64,000 nt of DNA from CAZQFV01 sp964592645. GTDB lineage: Bacteria > Chloroflexota > Chloroflexia > DTKN01. The notes below the pieces were generated by a model. That model was not told the origin of the DNA and made no database searches. It saw only the letters and a program-made list of their open reading frames with translations. The stretch lies in contig CAZQFV010000015.1 of the NCBI GenBank assembly GCA_964592645.1, positions 26,149 through 90,148 on the forward strand, given 5' to 3'. Position numbers and translations under genes: made by a program. Positions 16,802-26,226 of this stretch are shown one piece after another (position 1 is the first letter of the stretch; each line of letters starts with the position of its first letter).

Positions 16802-18658
16802 CTACGAGGCCTGGCTAGCAAGGGCGGCCATATCCGCAGCGATATCTGTCAGGTCCAGGGCCTGGAGCCGCTCGGGAGTCGGGATCCCGGTCGTCAGATC
16901 CCAGCCACAGGCGGTGTAGAATTCGTCCAGCAGGGCGGGCAGGTCCACGACATGGCCCTGCGACGGCCCCTCGGGCAGCGGCTCGTTCAGCAGCCGACGC
17001 GGCAGGGTATCCCCGGCCCGCCGGAGGCCCTCGCGGACGTTAAAGGCCCGCTCGACGTTGCTGCAGCGCTCTGCCAAGTGGGCCAGGCCGGCCGCGTCGC
17101 AGGACAGCCCGGTCGCCGGGCCGAGCAGCTGGGTGGCGACCTCCATGCCGCCAGCCACGCCAGCGAAGGCGCAGTAGATCGCCGAGTCAAAGATCATGCG
17201 TGCGCCGCGGGCGCGCCTGACCAGCTCCCCCTTGCCAGCCACAGCGAACCGGTCCCACTTGCCGCTGCCGATCTCCTCGGCGATGACATAGCCGTTGGCG
17301 TGATGGCAGCCGCCGCGCGGGCCGGCCCCAAAGACGATAGCCTGGCCCATCAGGCCGCGCGGGTCGTAGCCGCCCAACTCCATGCCCTTGGCGTGCATGG
17401 CGAACGAGTCGTCGGCGATGCCCAGGCGCTGGCGGGCCCGTTCCACGCCGTCGCCGAGCAGCGCGCCGATCCCCTCGCCCAGGGCCATCTTGCGGATCAG
17501 CTCGGGAAAGACCTCGCCATGCCCAAACTCGACCGACAGGCCGTCCAGGTCCCGAGGCCCGAGCAGGCCGCGCTGCACGCACTCCATCAGGAAGGCGATG
17601 GTCACCCCGGCCGAGATGGTGTCGACGCCCCACTGGTCACAGAGCAGGTCTGCCTGGACCACGCGGCCGATGTCGCCATTGCCGCAGGCCGAGCCAAAGG
17701 CGTAGAGCGTCTCGTACTCGGGCCCCTCGGAGATGCAGCCGTCGGTGCCGCGACAGAACTTGCTGCAGGCGATAGGGCAAGAAGGACAGGCGACATCCTT
17801 GAGGACGATGCGCTCGCGGTAAGCCCGCGGCAGGAGCCCCGCCGCGCCCTCAAAGACACCGGACTGCCAGTTGCGCGTCGGCAGGATGCCCGTCTCGCTA
17901 ACCAGGCCGGCCGAGACACAGGAGCCGTAGCGCGAGAGAGCCTGGCGCAGGAAGGGGGTCTCGTTGATCCGCCGCCAGGCTTCGCGCACGCTGCCCATGA
18001 AGGCGGCCAGGTTGTGCACCGTCACCTGGCCGTGGCCGATTACGGCGATGGCCTTGAGGTTCTTGGAGCCCATCACCGCGCCCGGTCCGCCGCGGCCGGC
18101 CGCCCGCCGCTCGCTCATGATGCAGGCGATGCGCGCCATGCGCTCACCGGCCGGGCCAATGCAGGCCAGCCTGGCGCTGCCGCGCCGGGCGAGCTCCTGG
18201 CCGAGCACCTCCTGCGTGCGGAGTGTGTCCAGGCCCCACAGGTGGCTGGCGTCGGCGAACCGCACCCCTTCGTCGGTGACCAGCAGGTAGGTGGGGCGCT
18301 CGGCCTGGCCCTCGACGATGAGGCCATCGTAGCCCGCCTTCTTCAGCTCCGCGCCCAGGTGGCCCGAGCAGATGCTGAAGAGGTAGAGGCCGGTCTGCGG
18401 CGACTTGGTGCTGACACAGTAGCGGCCGCTCGAAGGGGCCAACGTCCCCACCAGGGGGCCGGTGAGGAAGAAGAGCTTGTTCCGCGGCCCGAGCGGATCG
18501 ATCCCCGGAACCAGTTCGTCGTAGAGCAGGCGGGCGCCGAGCCCCCTTCCGCCCAGGTACATCTCGGCCATGCGCCGGTCGAGAGGTTCGACGCGGGACG
18601 TTTGCCGCGTCAGGTCCACACGCAGGAGCCGGCCGGTGTAGCCACCTAGAGGATCCAT
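16802..18658 (-). CDS. Aldehyde:ferredoxin oxidoreductase family protein (tungstoenzyme)
   Basis: 618 residues, normal AOR length. The N-terminal pterin-binding domain shows YLGGRGLGARLLYDELVPG, SGRYCVSTKSPQTG and RGGPGAVMGSKNLKAIAV. The [4Fe-4S] cysteines are in ACPSCPIACSKFC (CxxCxxxC) with a later Cys in the C-terminal part. Members oxidise aldehydes to acids or, as in BamB of class II benzoyl-CoA reductase, reduce aromatic rings. It forms a module with the downstream ferredoxin and MoaD-like genes; another ferredoxin gene starts 8 bases upstream. Substrate cannot be read from the sequence. Confidence 0.92.
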   Translation of the reverse strand: MDPLGGYTGRLLRVDLTRQTSRVEPLDRRMAEMYLGGRGLGARLLYDELVPGIDPLGPRNKLFFLTGPLVGTLAPSSGRYCVSTKSPQTGLYLFSICSGHLGAELKKAGYDGLIVEGQAERPTYLLVTDEGVRFADASHLWGLDTLRTQEVLGQELARRGSARLACIGPAGERMARIACIMSERRAAGRGGPGAVMGSKNLKAIAVIGHGQVTVHNLAAFMGSVREAWRRINETPFLRQALSRYGSCVSAGLVSETGILPTRNWQSGVFEGAAGLLPRAYRERIVLKDVACPSCPIACSKFCRGTDGCISEGPEYETLYAFGSACGNGDIGRVVQADLLCDQWGVDTISAGVTIAFLMECVQRGLLGPRDLDGLSVEFGHGEVFPELIRKMALGEGIGALLGDGVERARQRLGIADDSFAMHAKGMELGGYDPRGLMGQAIVFGAGPRGGCHHANGYVIAEEIGSGKWDRFAVAGKGELVRRARGARMIFDSAIYCAFAGVAGGMEVATQLLGPATGLSCDAAGLAHLAERCSNVERAFNVREGLRRAGDTLPRRLLNEPLPEGPSQGHVVDLPALLDEFYTACGWDLTTGIPTPERLQALDLTDIAADMAALASQAS

Positions 18659-18665
18659 ATCGCCC

Positions 18666-19091
18666 TCACCTCATCTCCTGGACATCATAGGCCAATGCGC
18701 TCGTCGGGCAGGCTGGGACGCACTGGGGGTGACCGGCGCAGTAGTCGCACACCGCCGGGGCCAGGCGGTTGCGCCAGAGCCGCAGAGCCCCGTAGGGGCA
18801 GGCGCGCACGCAGCGGCCGCAGCGGGTACAGTCGGCGGGCGTGATCGAGACGACACCGCTGCCATCGGCCACCTCGATGGCGTGGGTGGGACAGGAGACC
18901 ACGCAGGCGGGATGCTCGCACAGCCGGCAGATGTGCAGGCGGAAGTCGTAGCGCTCCTGCCTGACGATGCGCAGCCGGGCGTGCTCCTGGCTGAACCCCA
19001 GCTCTCTGGCGGCAGAGCAGACCAGCTCGCAGATCTCGCAGCCGGTGCACTTCTCCGGGGTCAGGACGATGGTCTTTTCTGCATCGCGCAT
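18666..19091 (-). CDS. Four-cluster [4Fe-4S] ferredoxin-like protein
   Basis: 141 residues from ATG 19091 (AGGTGA upstream, 4 bases after the cupin stop); a longer in-frame start would overlap the cupin gene and is not preferred. Cys groups: CTGCEICELVC, CRLCEHPACVVSCP, CTRCGRCVRACP and CDYCAGHPQCVPACP. It is the third such protein in the operon and sits immediately before the AOR at 16802. Confidence 0.9.
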   Translation of the reverse strand: MRDAEKTIVLTPEKCTGCEICELVCSAARELGFSQEHARLRIVRQERYDFRLHICRLCEHPACVVSCPTHAIEVADGSGVVSITPADCTRCGRCVRACPYGALRLWRNRLAPAVCDYCAGHPQCVPACPTSALAYDVQEMR

Positions 19092-19095
19092 CGCT

Positions 19096-19476
19096 TCACC
19101 TGTTGAACGTGGGCGCATCGGTGGTGGGAGGATAGGCTGGGTAGGAGAAGACAAAGACCATCACCACGTCCTCAGGGCCATTGTTGCGCACCCCATGCGG
19201 CACGCCGGCAGGGATATAGATCGCCGACCCCGGCCCATAGGGGACGGCTTCGTCACCCACGGTGATCTCACCATATCCGCTGAGCACATAGGCCAGCTCC
19301 TCCTCGGCATGCACCTTCTGGGGCGTGCTCGTCCCCGGGGTAAAGACCGAGCAGCCCAGCATGGCCTTCTGGGCGCCAGCGGTCTCCCCGGTCAGGACAA
19401 GGCGTGACCAACTGCCGTTGCCCAGGGCGATGGGAGGGACTGCGGTCATCGGGACGACCTTGATCCTGTCTTTCAC
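19096..19476 (-). CDS. Cupin-domain protein
   Basis: 126 residues with the double cupin motif: HAEEELAYVLSGYGEITVG and PAGVPHGVRNNGPEDVVMVF. The conserved His/Glu set of motif 1 (H..EEE) and the His of motif 2 suggest a bound metal. The start is GTG at 19476 behind a GAAGGGG-like ribosome-binding site. Small cupins may act as isomerases, dioxygenases or ligand sensors; in this operon a role on the pathway intermediate is plausible but not shown. Confidence 0.8.
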   Translation of the reverse strand: MKDRIKVVPMTAVPPIALGNGSWSRLVLTGETAGAQKAMLGCSVFTPGTSTPQKVHAEEELAYVLSGYGEITVGDEAVPYGPGSAIYIPAGVPHGVRNNGPEDVVMVFVFSYPAYPPTTDAPTFNR

Positions 19477-19514
19477 CGTCTTGCCCCTTCTCGAGGGCGC
19501 GGAGACCCGCGCTC

Positions 19515-20516
19515 TCAGATCTTGATCACGCCGCGTTCGATGAGCACGCGCCCATCGGCCTCGATCGTGACGTTGCGGACAGAACCGTCCAGGTGCAGCC
19601 GGCTCTCACACTGGCCACCCGGGTAGCAGTGGCTGTTGTCGCCCAGGGCGAAATGGACCGTGCCCAGGGCGCCCTTCTCCGAGGGTGAGCCGTAGGGAGA
19701 CCTGGTGCTGGTGCCGATGGCGAACTCGGCAATGACATTGGCGTTGGCATCGGAGCCGGCGATGGTCCGCCTCAGGGACTCGGCCGCTGCCCCACCGGTG
19801 ATCTCGACGGCGCGCCCACCCCTGACCTCCCAGCGGAGAGGCTCGGGCAGCGTCCCGGACACGCCGACGCCGAGCATGATCCCATCGACGACGATGACCC
19901 CCGCGGTCTTGTCCTCGACCGCGGCGTAGGCCACCTCACCCCAGAGAGGGATCGGGCCCATCATGATACCGGCTTCCTTGATCGGGACAATCTCCAGAGC
20001 CGGGCGGCCGGCGATCGAGACCCACACGTCGGTGCCGCCCGGGCTGGTCACGTGGACCTTCTCGACCCCCTCGAGGGCGGCCATCAGGCGCCTGGTGCGG
20101 GAGACGGTATCCTGGATGTCGTCCAGGTCCAGGTCCCAGCTCCCGATCCCTTCCTCCACGGAGGCCACCTTGGCCTGGCGGGCCACGGCCTGCTTGACCG
20201 GGTTAACGTGGGCGAAGCGGTTAGCCCACTCCAGGTTGGTGGTGATCAGGATGACCTGGGAGTTGACCATGGCCGCGGCCAGGTGAGGCGGAGGCTCCAT
20301 CGGGACCTCGAGCGAGGCCAGGCAGGCGGTCACCTGCGGCGTGACATTGGCGATGACCGGCCAGGCGTCGAGGGAGAAGGCTACACCAGCCAGGGCCTGG
20401 GCAGCCGGCATGTGGTCCTCATCGGAAATGATCAACACGCTATCGCCCTTCTTGACCGTCATGCACGTCTCGACGATCAGTCGGGCGTGCTTGATCAGCG
20501 TCGTGTACGAGTACAT
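19515..20516 (-). CDS. M29-like metalloenzyme (aminopeptidase T / NicX superfamily)
   Basis: 333 residues from ATG 20516 with GGAGG upstream; an in-frame extension into the preceding gene is discarded. The C-terminal metal site typical of M29 proteins is present: His in TVHFALGDN and the HxD of SRLHLDG. Upstream acidic residues occur in PLWGEVAYAAVE and VIAEFAIGTS, matching the peptidase glutamates. The same superfamily contains 2,5-dihydroxypyridine dioxygenase (NicX), which uses the His/HxD ligands. In a cluster with decarboxylase and ring-reductase-like genes, a role on a heterocyclic intermediate or an amide is possible. General aminopeptidase is the conservative name. Confidence 0.75.
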   Translation of the reverse strand: MYSYTTLIKHARLIVETCMTVKKGDSVLIISDEDHMPAAQALAGVAFSLDAWPVIANVTPQVTACLASLEVPMEPPPHLAAAMVNSQVILITTNLEWANRFAHVNPVKQAVARQAKVASVEEGIGSWDLDLDDIQDTVSRTRRLMAALEGVEKVHVTSPGGTDVWVSIAGRPALEIVPIKEAGIMMGPIPLWGEVAYAAVEDKTAGVIVVDGIMLGVGVSGTLPEPLRWEVRGGRAVEITGGAAAESLRRTIAGSDANANVIAEFAIGTSTRSPYGSPSEKGALGTVHFALGDNSHCYPGGQCESRLHLDGSVRNVTIEADGRVLIERGVIKI

Positions 20517-20535
20517 AGCATCCTCCTTCTTCTTG

Positions 20536-22512
20536 CTAGCTTGCCGCGTTCCCACGATCGTACGCCTGCCAGAGCAGCTTGAGGGGATGGCGGACCGGCC
20601 GTCCCGAACCGGCCCGCATCTGCATCTCGCAGCCCGCGCAGTCGGTGGTTCCTTCGTCGATGCCGTCCTCCCGCAGGGCGGCGAACAGGTCGTGGCCAAT
20701 CTCCAGCGATTGCTCATAGTGCTTGGCCTTCAGCCCGAAGGATCCTGAAAGGCCGCAGCAACCGCGATCGATGGTCCGCAGCATCAGCCCGGGCACCAGC
20801 CCGAGCAGTCGCGGGACCTCCTGGCCCAGGCCGCGCACCCGCAGGTGACAGGGCACGTGGTAGGCGACGGTCCGGTCCAGCGCGTGCCAATCGCTACGCA
20901 GCTGGCCCTGGATATAGAGATCGAGCAGGAAGGTAGTGGCCTCACGTGTCCGTTCAGCCAGCATCTGGGCCTCGGGCGAACCCTCCAAGAGGTGAGGGAT
21001 ATGCCGCTGGAGTGCCAGGCCGCAGCTGGGGCAGGTGACCAGGATATCCAGGCCGGCAGCGGCGTAGGGAGCCAGCGTATCCACGGTGCGGCGGGCATAG
21101 CGGCGGGCTGCGGCCCAGTCCCCATAGGCAAAGGCCGCCATGCCGCAGCAGCTCTGGGGCGGGATGATAACCTCGTAGCCCTGGTGTTCGAGAAGGCGGC
21201 GGGCCACCCGGCCCAGCTCGGGGTCGGTGTAGTTGACATAGCAGCCATAGTAGTAGACCAGGGCGCGCCTGCCGGTCCGTGGGCGCGCCGGGGCCATGGC
21301 CGGCCGGCTGAAGGTGGGCAGCTGTCGGCGGCGGTCGATCCCGGTGACCGCTTCCATCAGGCTACGGGCGGTCCGATTGCCCAGCGCCAGGTTGCTGAGC
21401 GGCGCGGTGCGGCTCGACAGCCGCAGCAGGGTCTCGATGTGGGTGGAGAGGCCATCCTGGAAGGCGACGGTCCGGCGGCTCTTGGCCCGGGCGATCAATG
21501 TCGGCAGGTCGATGCCGAGCGGGCACAGGGCAGCGCAGCGGCCGCACGATGTGCACAGCTCCAGGGATCGCGCCTCGCCACGCAGGAAAGCGGCCAGGTA
21601 GTCGCGGGGGGTCCAACCCGTCCCATGGCCGAAGTAGGGGGCGGTAGGGCATTCCTGGGCACAGGCCCGGCACCCGATGCAGGTGAAGAGGCTCTCGAAG
21701 GGGCCGGCGAGCCAGTCCAGCCGGCCGTTGTCGAGCAGGATGGCCCCGATCTCCTGGCGCGGTGCCAGCGGGGACGGCAGCACCGCCTCCCCGCCACCAC
21801 GGTGGCCCACACCCAGGGCCACCGTCGGCGCACCGAAGCGGGCCATACCCTGGGTGACCAGGCGTGCCGTGTCGGCATCGGGAACGACCTTGTTCGCGGC
21901 GATGAGCAAGATGACCAGGCTGGCCCGGGTCAGGGCCTCGCTGATGTTCTGCAGGTGCTGGGCGAAGCAGACTGTCCCATCGTCGGCAGCGACGGCATTG
22001 ACGCCCAGCAGGGCCACATACCCAGTCTCGGGGGCCGGGACCGGGGCCGGCTGGAAACGGGCAAAGGCCTCCCAGGCCGCTGCCGGTTCGGGAGGCACGA
22101 TCTCCCAGTAGCGCTGCACGGCACCCTGGGGCGGAGCGAACTGGTCGTCGTAAGCCTCGCAGATGGTGAACCCTTGCGCGATCAGGTGCGGAAACAGCTC
22201 CCGCACGGCCGCGGAACGGTTGACCACGACGCGCCGGCCTGATCCGCACAGCGCGGCCACCTGTTTGGCGGCCATGCGGCTGTCCGCGGCCTCGAACGGC
22301 TGGGATCCAAGCCGCGCGCCCAGCGTATCGCGCAGGGTGGCCCAGAGCTGCAACTGCCGCGCCGGGGTCTGCTGGCGCAGGGCCCGCAGGCGGGCCCGTA
22401 GCTGGTCGTCGTCAGGCACCGCGCTGCCCGGGCGGGCCAGCCGCCGGGCAGTGCCGATGCGCTTGTCGGCGCTCGATGGCGCGAGTATCCAGATGGGCAA
22501 CCTGTCGGACAC
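20536..22512 (-). CDS. LUD-domain / two [4Fe-4S] / two CCG-domain Fe-S oxidoreductase
   Basis: 658 residues from GTG 22512. Order: N-terminal LUD-like domain (about 60-260), ferredoxin motifs CIGCRACAQECP and CTSCGRCAALCP (about 270-350), then two cysteine-rich CCG domains (YYYGCYVNYTDP with SCCGMAAFAYGD, and YHVPCHLR with GCCGLSGSFGL). It therefore looks like LutB and LutA of lactate oxidation, or an HdrD-like subunit, joined in one chain. Such proteins move electron pairs between FeS/flavin partners and quinone or thiol carriers. Between two AOR modules it is a good candidate for the electron exit or entry point, comparable in role to the HdrB-like BamD of class II benzoyl-CoA reductase. 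Confidence 0.85.
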   Translation of the reverse strand: MSDRLPIWILAPSSADKRIGTARRLARPGSAVPDDDQLRARLRALRQQTPARQLQLWATLRDTLGARLGSQPFEAADSRMAAKQVAALCGSGRRVVVNRSAAVRELFPHLIAQGFTICEAYDDQFAPPQGAVQRYWEIVPPEPAAAWEAFARFQPAPVPAPETGYVALLGVNAVAADDGTVCFAQHLQNISEALTRASLVILLIAANKVVPDADTARLVTQGMARFGAPTVALGVGHRGGGEAVLPSPLAPRQEIGAILLDNGRLDWLAGPFESLFTCIGCRACAQECPTAPYFGHGTGWTPRDYLAAFLRGEARSLELCTSCGRCAALCPLGIDLPTLIARAKSRRTVAFQDGLSTHIETLLRLSSRTAPLSNLALGNRTARSLMEAVTGIDRRRQLPTFSRPAMAPARPRTGRRALVYYYGCYVNYTDPELGRVARRLLEHQGYEVIIPPQSCCGMAAFAYGDWAAARRYARRTVDTLAPYAAAGLDILVTCPSCGLALQRHIPHLLEGSPEAQMLAERTREATTFLLDLYIQGQLRSDWHALDRTVAYHVPCHLRVRGLGQEVPRLLGLVPGLMLRTIDRGCCGLSGSFGLKAKHYEQSLEIGHDLFAALREDGIDEGTTDCAGCEMQMRAGSGRPVRHPLKLLWQAYDRGNAAS

Positions 22513-22521
22513 TGCTACCGC

Positions 22522-22800
22522 CTATCCCCCGGCGATGGGGGGGATAAAGGTGAAGCGGTCACCGTCGCTCACCGGAACGTCGAACTCGGAGATGGGCACG
22601 TCGTTGCGCACGATGACAAACATCGGCCGGAACGCCCCATCGGGGGCGAAGAAAAGCTTGCGATAGGCCGGACCGTACTGGGCGGCGCGCGCCGCAGCGA
22701 TCTCGACCAGGCTGGTCCCGGCCGGGGTCTCAATCTCTTCCTCCCAGCGGCCGGCGATGTCGCAAAGCGGTGCCAGGTACTTGAAGCGGATCCGCGGCAC
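22522..22800 (-). CDS. MoaD/ThiS-like sulfur-carrier protein
   Basis: 92 residues from GTG 22800, ending in the carrier-type tail FIPPIAGG. The fold pattern is PRIRFKYLAPLCDIAG, then a central helix, then FDVPVSDGDRFTFI. It is the second MoaD-like gene in the operon and lies 13 bases downstream of the AOR gene at 22814, so each intact AOR has its own carrier. Confidence 0.85.
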   Translation of the reverse strand: MPRIRFKYLAPLCDIAGRWEEEIETPAGTSLVEIAAARAAQYGPAYRKLFFAPDGAFRPMFVIVRNDVPISEFDVPVSDGDRFTFIPPIAGG

Positions 22801-22813
22801 AGCCGCCTCCTAC

Positions 22814-24775
22814 CTACTCGGCCAGGGCGCCGTGAGCTGCCAGGTCAGCGGCGATCGTCCCCAAGCCCAGCTCTTCGAGCCGCGCGCGGGTCGGCCGGCC
22901 CTCAGAGTCATATCCCCGCAGGTCATAGTACTCGTCCAGCATCAGATCGTAGCCGGCCGGATCGACTACGTCGCCAGTTGGCAGCGGCTCCTCCAGGAAG
23001 CGCGGCGGCGGGTAATCGTCTTTTCGGCGCAGACCCATCCGCCGCTGCATCGCATATTCCACAGTGTAGATGCGCTCCCCGCAGCGCAGGACCTCCTCCC
23101 AGGTGTAGGGCACACCGGTAGCGGCGCTGAGCAGGCGGGCCATATAGGTCGGCCCGATGCCGAAGCGCCAGGAGGTGATGAACTTGCAGATCTCTACCGC
23201 GTCGGCTGCCGCGCACTGGTCCTGGTAGTACTTGACCATGTGCGCCTTGCCAGCGTACTGGTTGCGGTCGAGCAGGCCCAGCTCGAGCCACTTGTCAAGC
23301 ACCGGGCCGGGGATATCCAGGTCGCTGCGGATCTGGTCCGGCTTGTCCCGGTACCAATGGCCAAAGACCTCGAGGGTCGGCAGTCCGCGCAGGTGGTCGG
23401 CACCGCGGGTCGAGGTGCCCACTTCCAACGCCCCGCCTTTGTAGGGCCGGGCGTCGTAGGAGGAAAGGGTCACGCCCTTGTTCTGGATGATGTAACGGGC
23501 GACCTGCTCGAACGGCAGACCCTTCCTGGAGGAGACCTGCCGGGCCATGGCCATAAAGCCGTCCGCGAAGAGGCCGCCGAAACCGCGCCGGAAGGCGACG
23601 CCATTGACCAACTCGATCATAGCCTCGGCATTGCCCCATTCCAGGTTCAGGCCGCCGGTATCGTTGGCGTCGATGATCCCGTCCTGCCAGAGGTGCATCG
23701 CGGTGCAGACGACGTTCGAGGCCTGCACCACGCAGATGCCCAGGGTGTTGCAGAGTTTGTTCAGGTAGAGCACCAGGCCCAGGTCGTCGTTGCCCGAGCG
23801 GGCCCCGAAGCCGTCGGTGGCCTCGTACTCGACACCCTCGGCAGCCGTCCCGGCGTAGGGCCCTTCCTCGATCACATAGTAGTGGCTGCAGTGCATCGGG
23901 CAGCCGAAGCAGGCCTTGGATTTCTTGCTGAAACGCTGGACAAAGGTGGGGCCGTCCAGGGCCTCGGCCCCGGCATAGGTGTTGTCCTGCCAGTTGCGCA
24001 CCGGCAGGGCCTTGCCGGCGTTGTACACGCCCAGCAGGACGGGTGTGCCGTACTTGGACCAGGACTCGAAGATAGGATGGTTGCGGATCTGCTGGTGCGC
24101 CTCGGTACAGACCGCCATGAAGGTCTCGGGGTCGGCAATCTTGACGCCCCGCGTGCCACGGACGGCGATGGCCTTGAGGTTCTTGGACCCGACTACGGCG
24201 CCGTTGCCACAGCCGCCAGGAGCCCGCGTGAGGTTGCAGATGGTGATGGCAATGGCCGAACGGTTCTCGCCTCCCGGGCCGATGGCAAAGACCTGCGTTT
24301 GGGGATCGCCCATCTCCTCACGGATGGTCTGGTCGGTCTCCCAGACATCCTTCCCCCACAGGTGAGAGGCGTCGCGCAGTTCAACCTGGTCGTCACGGAT
24401 GGCCAGATAGACAGGATGGGGGGCCCGTCCGGTGAGGACGATGGCGTCAAAGCCGGCATACTTCATCTCCGGTGCCAGGAAGCCACCAGCGTTCCCATCG
24501 CCAAAGACCCCGCTCAAAGGCGACCGGCCGACAGAGATCGTGACGCGGCCGCTGGAAGGGGCCAGAGTGCCGCTGAGGGCCCCGGCGCCGATGCAGACCA
24601 CGTTCCGGGGATCGTAGGGGTCCTGGACCGCCGGGTCAAAGGTGTCGTACAGGATACGGGAGTTGAAGCCCCGCCCGCCCAGATACTCGCGGGCAAACCT
24701 GGCATCGAGGGGGCGCTGTTCGATGGTATTCGCGGTCAGGTCCACGTAGAGGATCTTCCCAGCCCAGCCGTACAT
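22814..24775 (-). CDS. Aldehyde:ferredoxin oxidoreductase family protein (tungstoenzyme)
   Basis: 653 residues from ATG 24775 (GGAGGAG upstream; 11 bases after the UbiD-like stop). N-terminal domain: YLGGRGFNSRILYDTFDPA, GGFLAPEMKYAGFDAIVLTG and GCGNGAVVGSKNLKAIAVRG. Fe-S cysteines: KACFGCPMHCSHYY (CxxCxxxC) plus a later Cys near CKFITSWRFG. It is clearly different from the AOR at 16802 and probably has a different substrate. It is directly downstream of the UbiD-like gene. Confidence 0.92.
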   Translation of the reverse strand: MYGWAGKILYVDLTANTIEQRPLDARFAREYLGGRGFNSRILYDTFDPAVQDPYDPRNVVCIGAGALSGTLAPSSGRVTISVGRSPLSGVFGDGNAGGFLAPEMKYAGFDAIVLTGRAPHPVYLAIRDDQVELRDASHLWGKDVWETDQTIREEMGDPQTQVFAIGPGGENRSAIAITICNLTRAPGGCGNGAVVGSKNLKAIAVRGTRGVKIADPETFMAVCTEAHQQIRNHPIFESWSKYGTPVLLGVYNAGKALPVRNWQDNTYAGAEALDGPTFVQRFSKKSKACFGCPMHCSHYYVIEEGPYAGTAAEGVEYEATDGFGARSGNDDLGLVLYLNKLCNTLGICVVQASNVVCTAMHLWQDGIIDANDTGGLNLEWGNAEAMIELVNGVAFRRGFGGLFADGFMAMARQVSSRKGLPFEQVARYIIQNKGVTLSSYDARPYKGGALEVGTSTRGADHLRGLPTLEVFGHWYRDKPDQIRSDLDIPGPVLDKWLELGLLDRNQYAGKAHMVKYYQDQCAAADAVEICKFITSWRFGIGPTYMARLLSAATGVPYTWEEVLRCGERIYTVEYAMQRRMGLRRKDDYPPPRFLEEPLPTGDVVDPAGYDLMLDEYYDLRGYDSEGRPTRARLEELGLGTIAADLAAHGALAE

Positions 24776-24786
24776 CGCGTCTCCTC

Positions 24787-26223
24787 CTACTGCTGATATC
24801 CGGGGAGGCCGTACCGCTCCCAGCGGGCCGCAGCCTGGTCCAGGTACTCCTGGGGCGGCAAGGCAATCTCCGGATAGAGCCACTTTCTGGTGGCATCGAT
24901 ACAGATCTTGGAAGACAGCCGCTCACGGTCCCACAGCGGGACGTCGGGAGGCGCGGGCGAGGGGTCGAGCAGGATCGAGGCCGTGTTGGGGAGGATGAAA
25001 GTGTCCCGCCTGGGATCGACGCGCCAGCTCAACACCCATTCCCGCTGGAAGGGGTCGCGGATGTCGATATCCTCATCGGTAACGACGATCCACTTGGCAA
25101 AGGTCGGATAGTGGGTCCAGGCAGCGGACAACACCTGCTGGGCCTGGCCCGGGTACATCTTTTTCATACGGATCCACAGGATCGCATAGCTGCCGCCAGC
25201 CTCGGGCAGGTGGACGTCGACGATGCCGGGGATCCGCAGGTCGTGGACCAGGTGCTTGTAGACATTGGCCTCCTCGGGGATCTGGCGCAGGAGGCTGCTC
25301 TCGCTGGGCGGCATCTGGCTGAACAGCGCCTGGTAGATGGGGTCGCGGCGGTGAGTGATGCACCGGATCTCAAAGACAGGCAGGTTGTACGGACCGCCCA
25401 TATAGCCGGTGTACTCGCCAAATGGGCCCTCCGTCTCGCGGAAGTGGGGCTTGATCTCGCCCTCCAGCACGATCTCGGCGCAGGCCGGCACCTCCAGGTC
25501 GATTGTCCGGCACCGGACCATGGACAGGGGCTCTCCGCGCAGCCCGCCAGCCACGGCGAACTCGTTGACGCCGTAGGGGACCTTGGCGGCAGCAGCCATC
25601 AGCACCGTGGGGTCACCGCCGATCACCACGGCGGTAGGCATCGGGAGGTCACGCGCCTCGTACTGGGCATAGTGCATGGCCCCGTGTTGGCTGGGCAGAT
25701 CCCAGAGCACGCCGGTGCGGTTGCGGCCCTTGACCTGCATGCGGTAGATCCCGACGTTGGGGCTCCCCTCCATATCCTGGGTCACCATGCAAGGGGCGGT
25801 GATGTACGGGGCGGGGTCCCTGGTCGGGGTCCAGGTCGGGATGGGGAAATGCCCCAGGTCCACCTGGTCGCCCTCCAGCACGACTTCCTGGCAAGGGGCC
25901 GGACCCGTGCTCCTTTGGGGAGCCAGCGGGGTGTCCAGCGCCTGCCGCCACTTTTCGATAACCGCCTCGGCCGTCGGCTCGATCTCCAAAGCCGTCGCGT
26001 AGACCTGGCGCGAGGCGCTCACTGCCCCGGCGACGACCGGGGCAGTGAATCCACGGACGCGGCGAAATCCCAGAGCGGCGCGCCCTTCTGGCGCCGTGCG
26101 CTGGAACCACAGGCGCATGACGCTGCTGATCTCCCAGTCCTTGTCGACTTCGGCATCGATCCACTGGAACAGCCCTTTGCTAGTGAGGACGTCCAGATAG
26201 TGCCGCAGATCCTGGTAGGGCAT
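24787..26223 (-). CDS. UbiD-family prenyl-FMN-dependent (de)carboxylase
   Basis: 478 residues. The prenyl-FMN site and catalytic acid region RETEGPFGEYTGYMGGP (about 270-290) is typical of UbiD/Fdc enzymes, as is GIYRMQVKGRNRTG, which supplies the catalytic Arg. UbiD enzymes reversibly decarboxylate aromatic, heteroaromatic or unsaturated acids. The matching flavin prenyltransferase (UbiX) is encoded two genes upstream, so a complete enzyme/cofactor pair exists. The genes between and around it point to catabolism rather than ubiquinone synthesis. Confidence 0.92.
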   Translation of the reverse strand: MPYQDLRHYLDVLTSKGLFQWIDAEVDKDWEISSVMRLWFQRTAPEGRAALGFRRVRGFTAPVVAGAVSASRQVYATALEIEPTAEAVIEKWRQALDTPLAPQRSTGPAPCQEVVLEGDQVDLGHFPIPTWTPTRDPAPYITAPCMVTQDMEGSPNVGIYRMQVKGRNRTGVLWDLPSQHGAMHYAQYEARDLPMPTAVVIGGDPTVLMAAAAKVPYGVNEFAVAGGLRGEPLSMVRCRTIDLEVPACAEIVLEGEIKPHFRETEGPFGEYTGYMGGPYNLPVFEIRCITHRRDPIYQALFSQMPPSESSLLRQIPEEANVYKHLVHDLRIPGIVDVHLPEAGGSYAILWIRMKKMYPGQAQQVLSAAWTHYPTFAKWIVVTDEDIDIRDPFQREWVLSWRVDPRRDTFILPNTASILLDPSPAPPDVPLWDRERLSSKICIDATRKWLYPEIALPPQEYLDQAAARWERYGLPGYQQ

Positions 26224-26226
26224 CGG

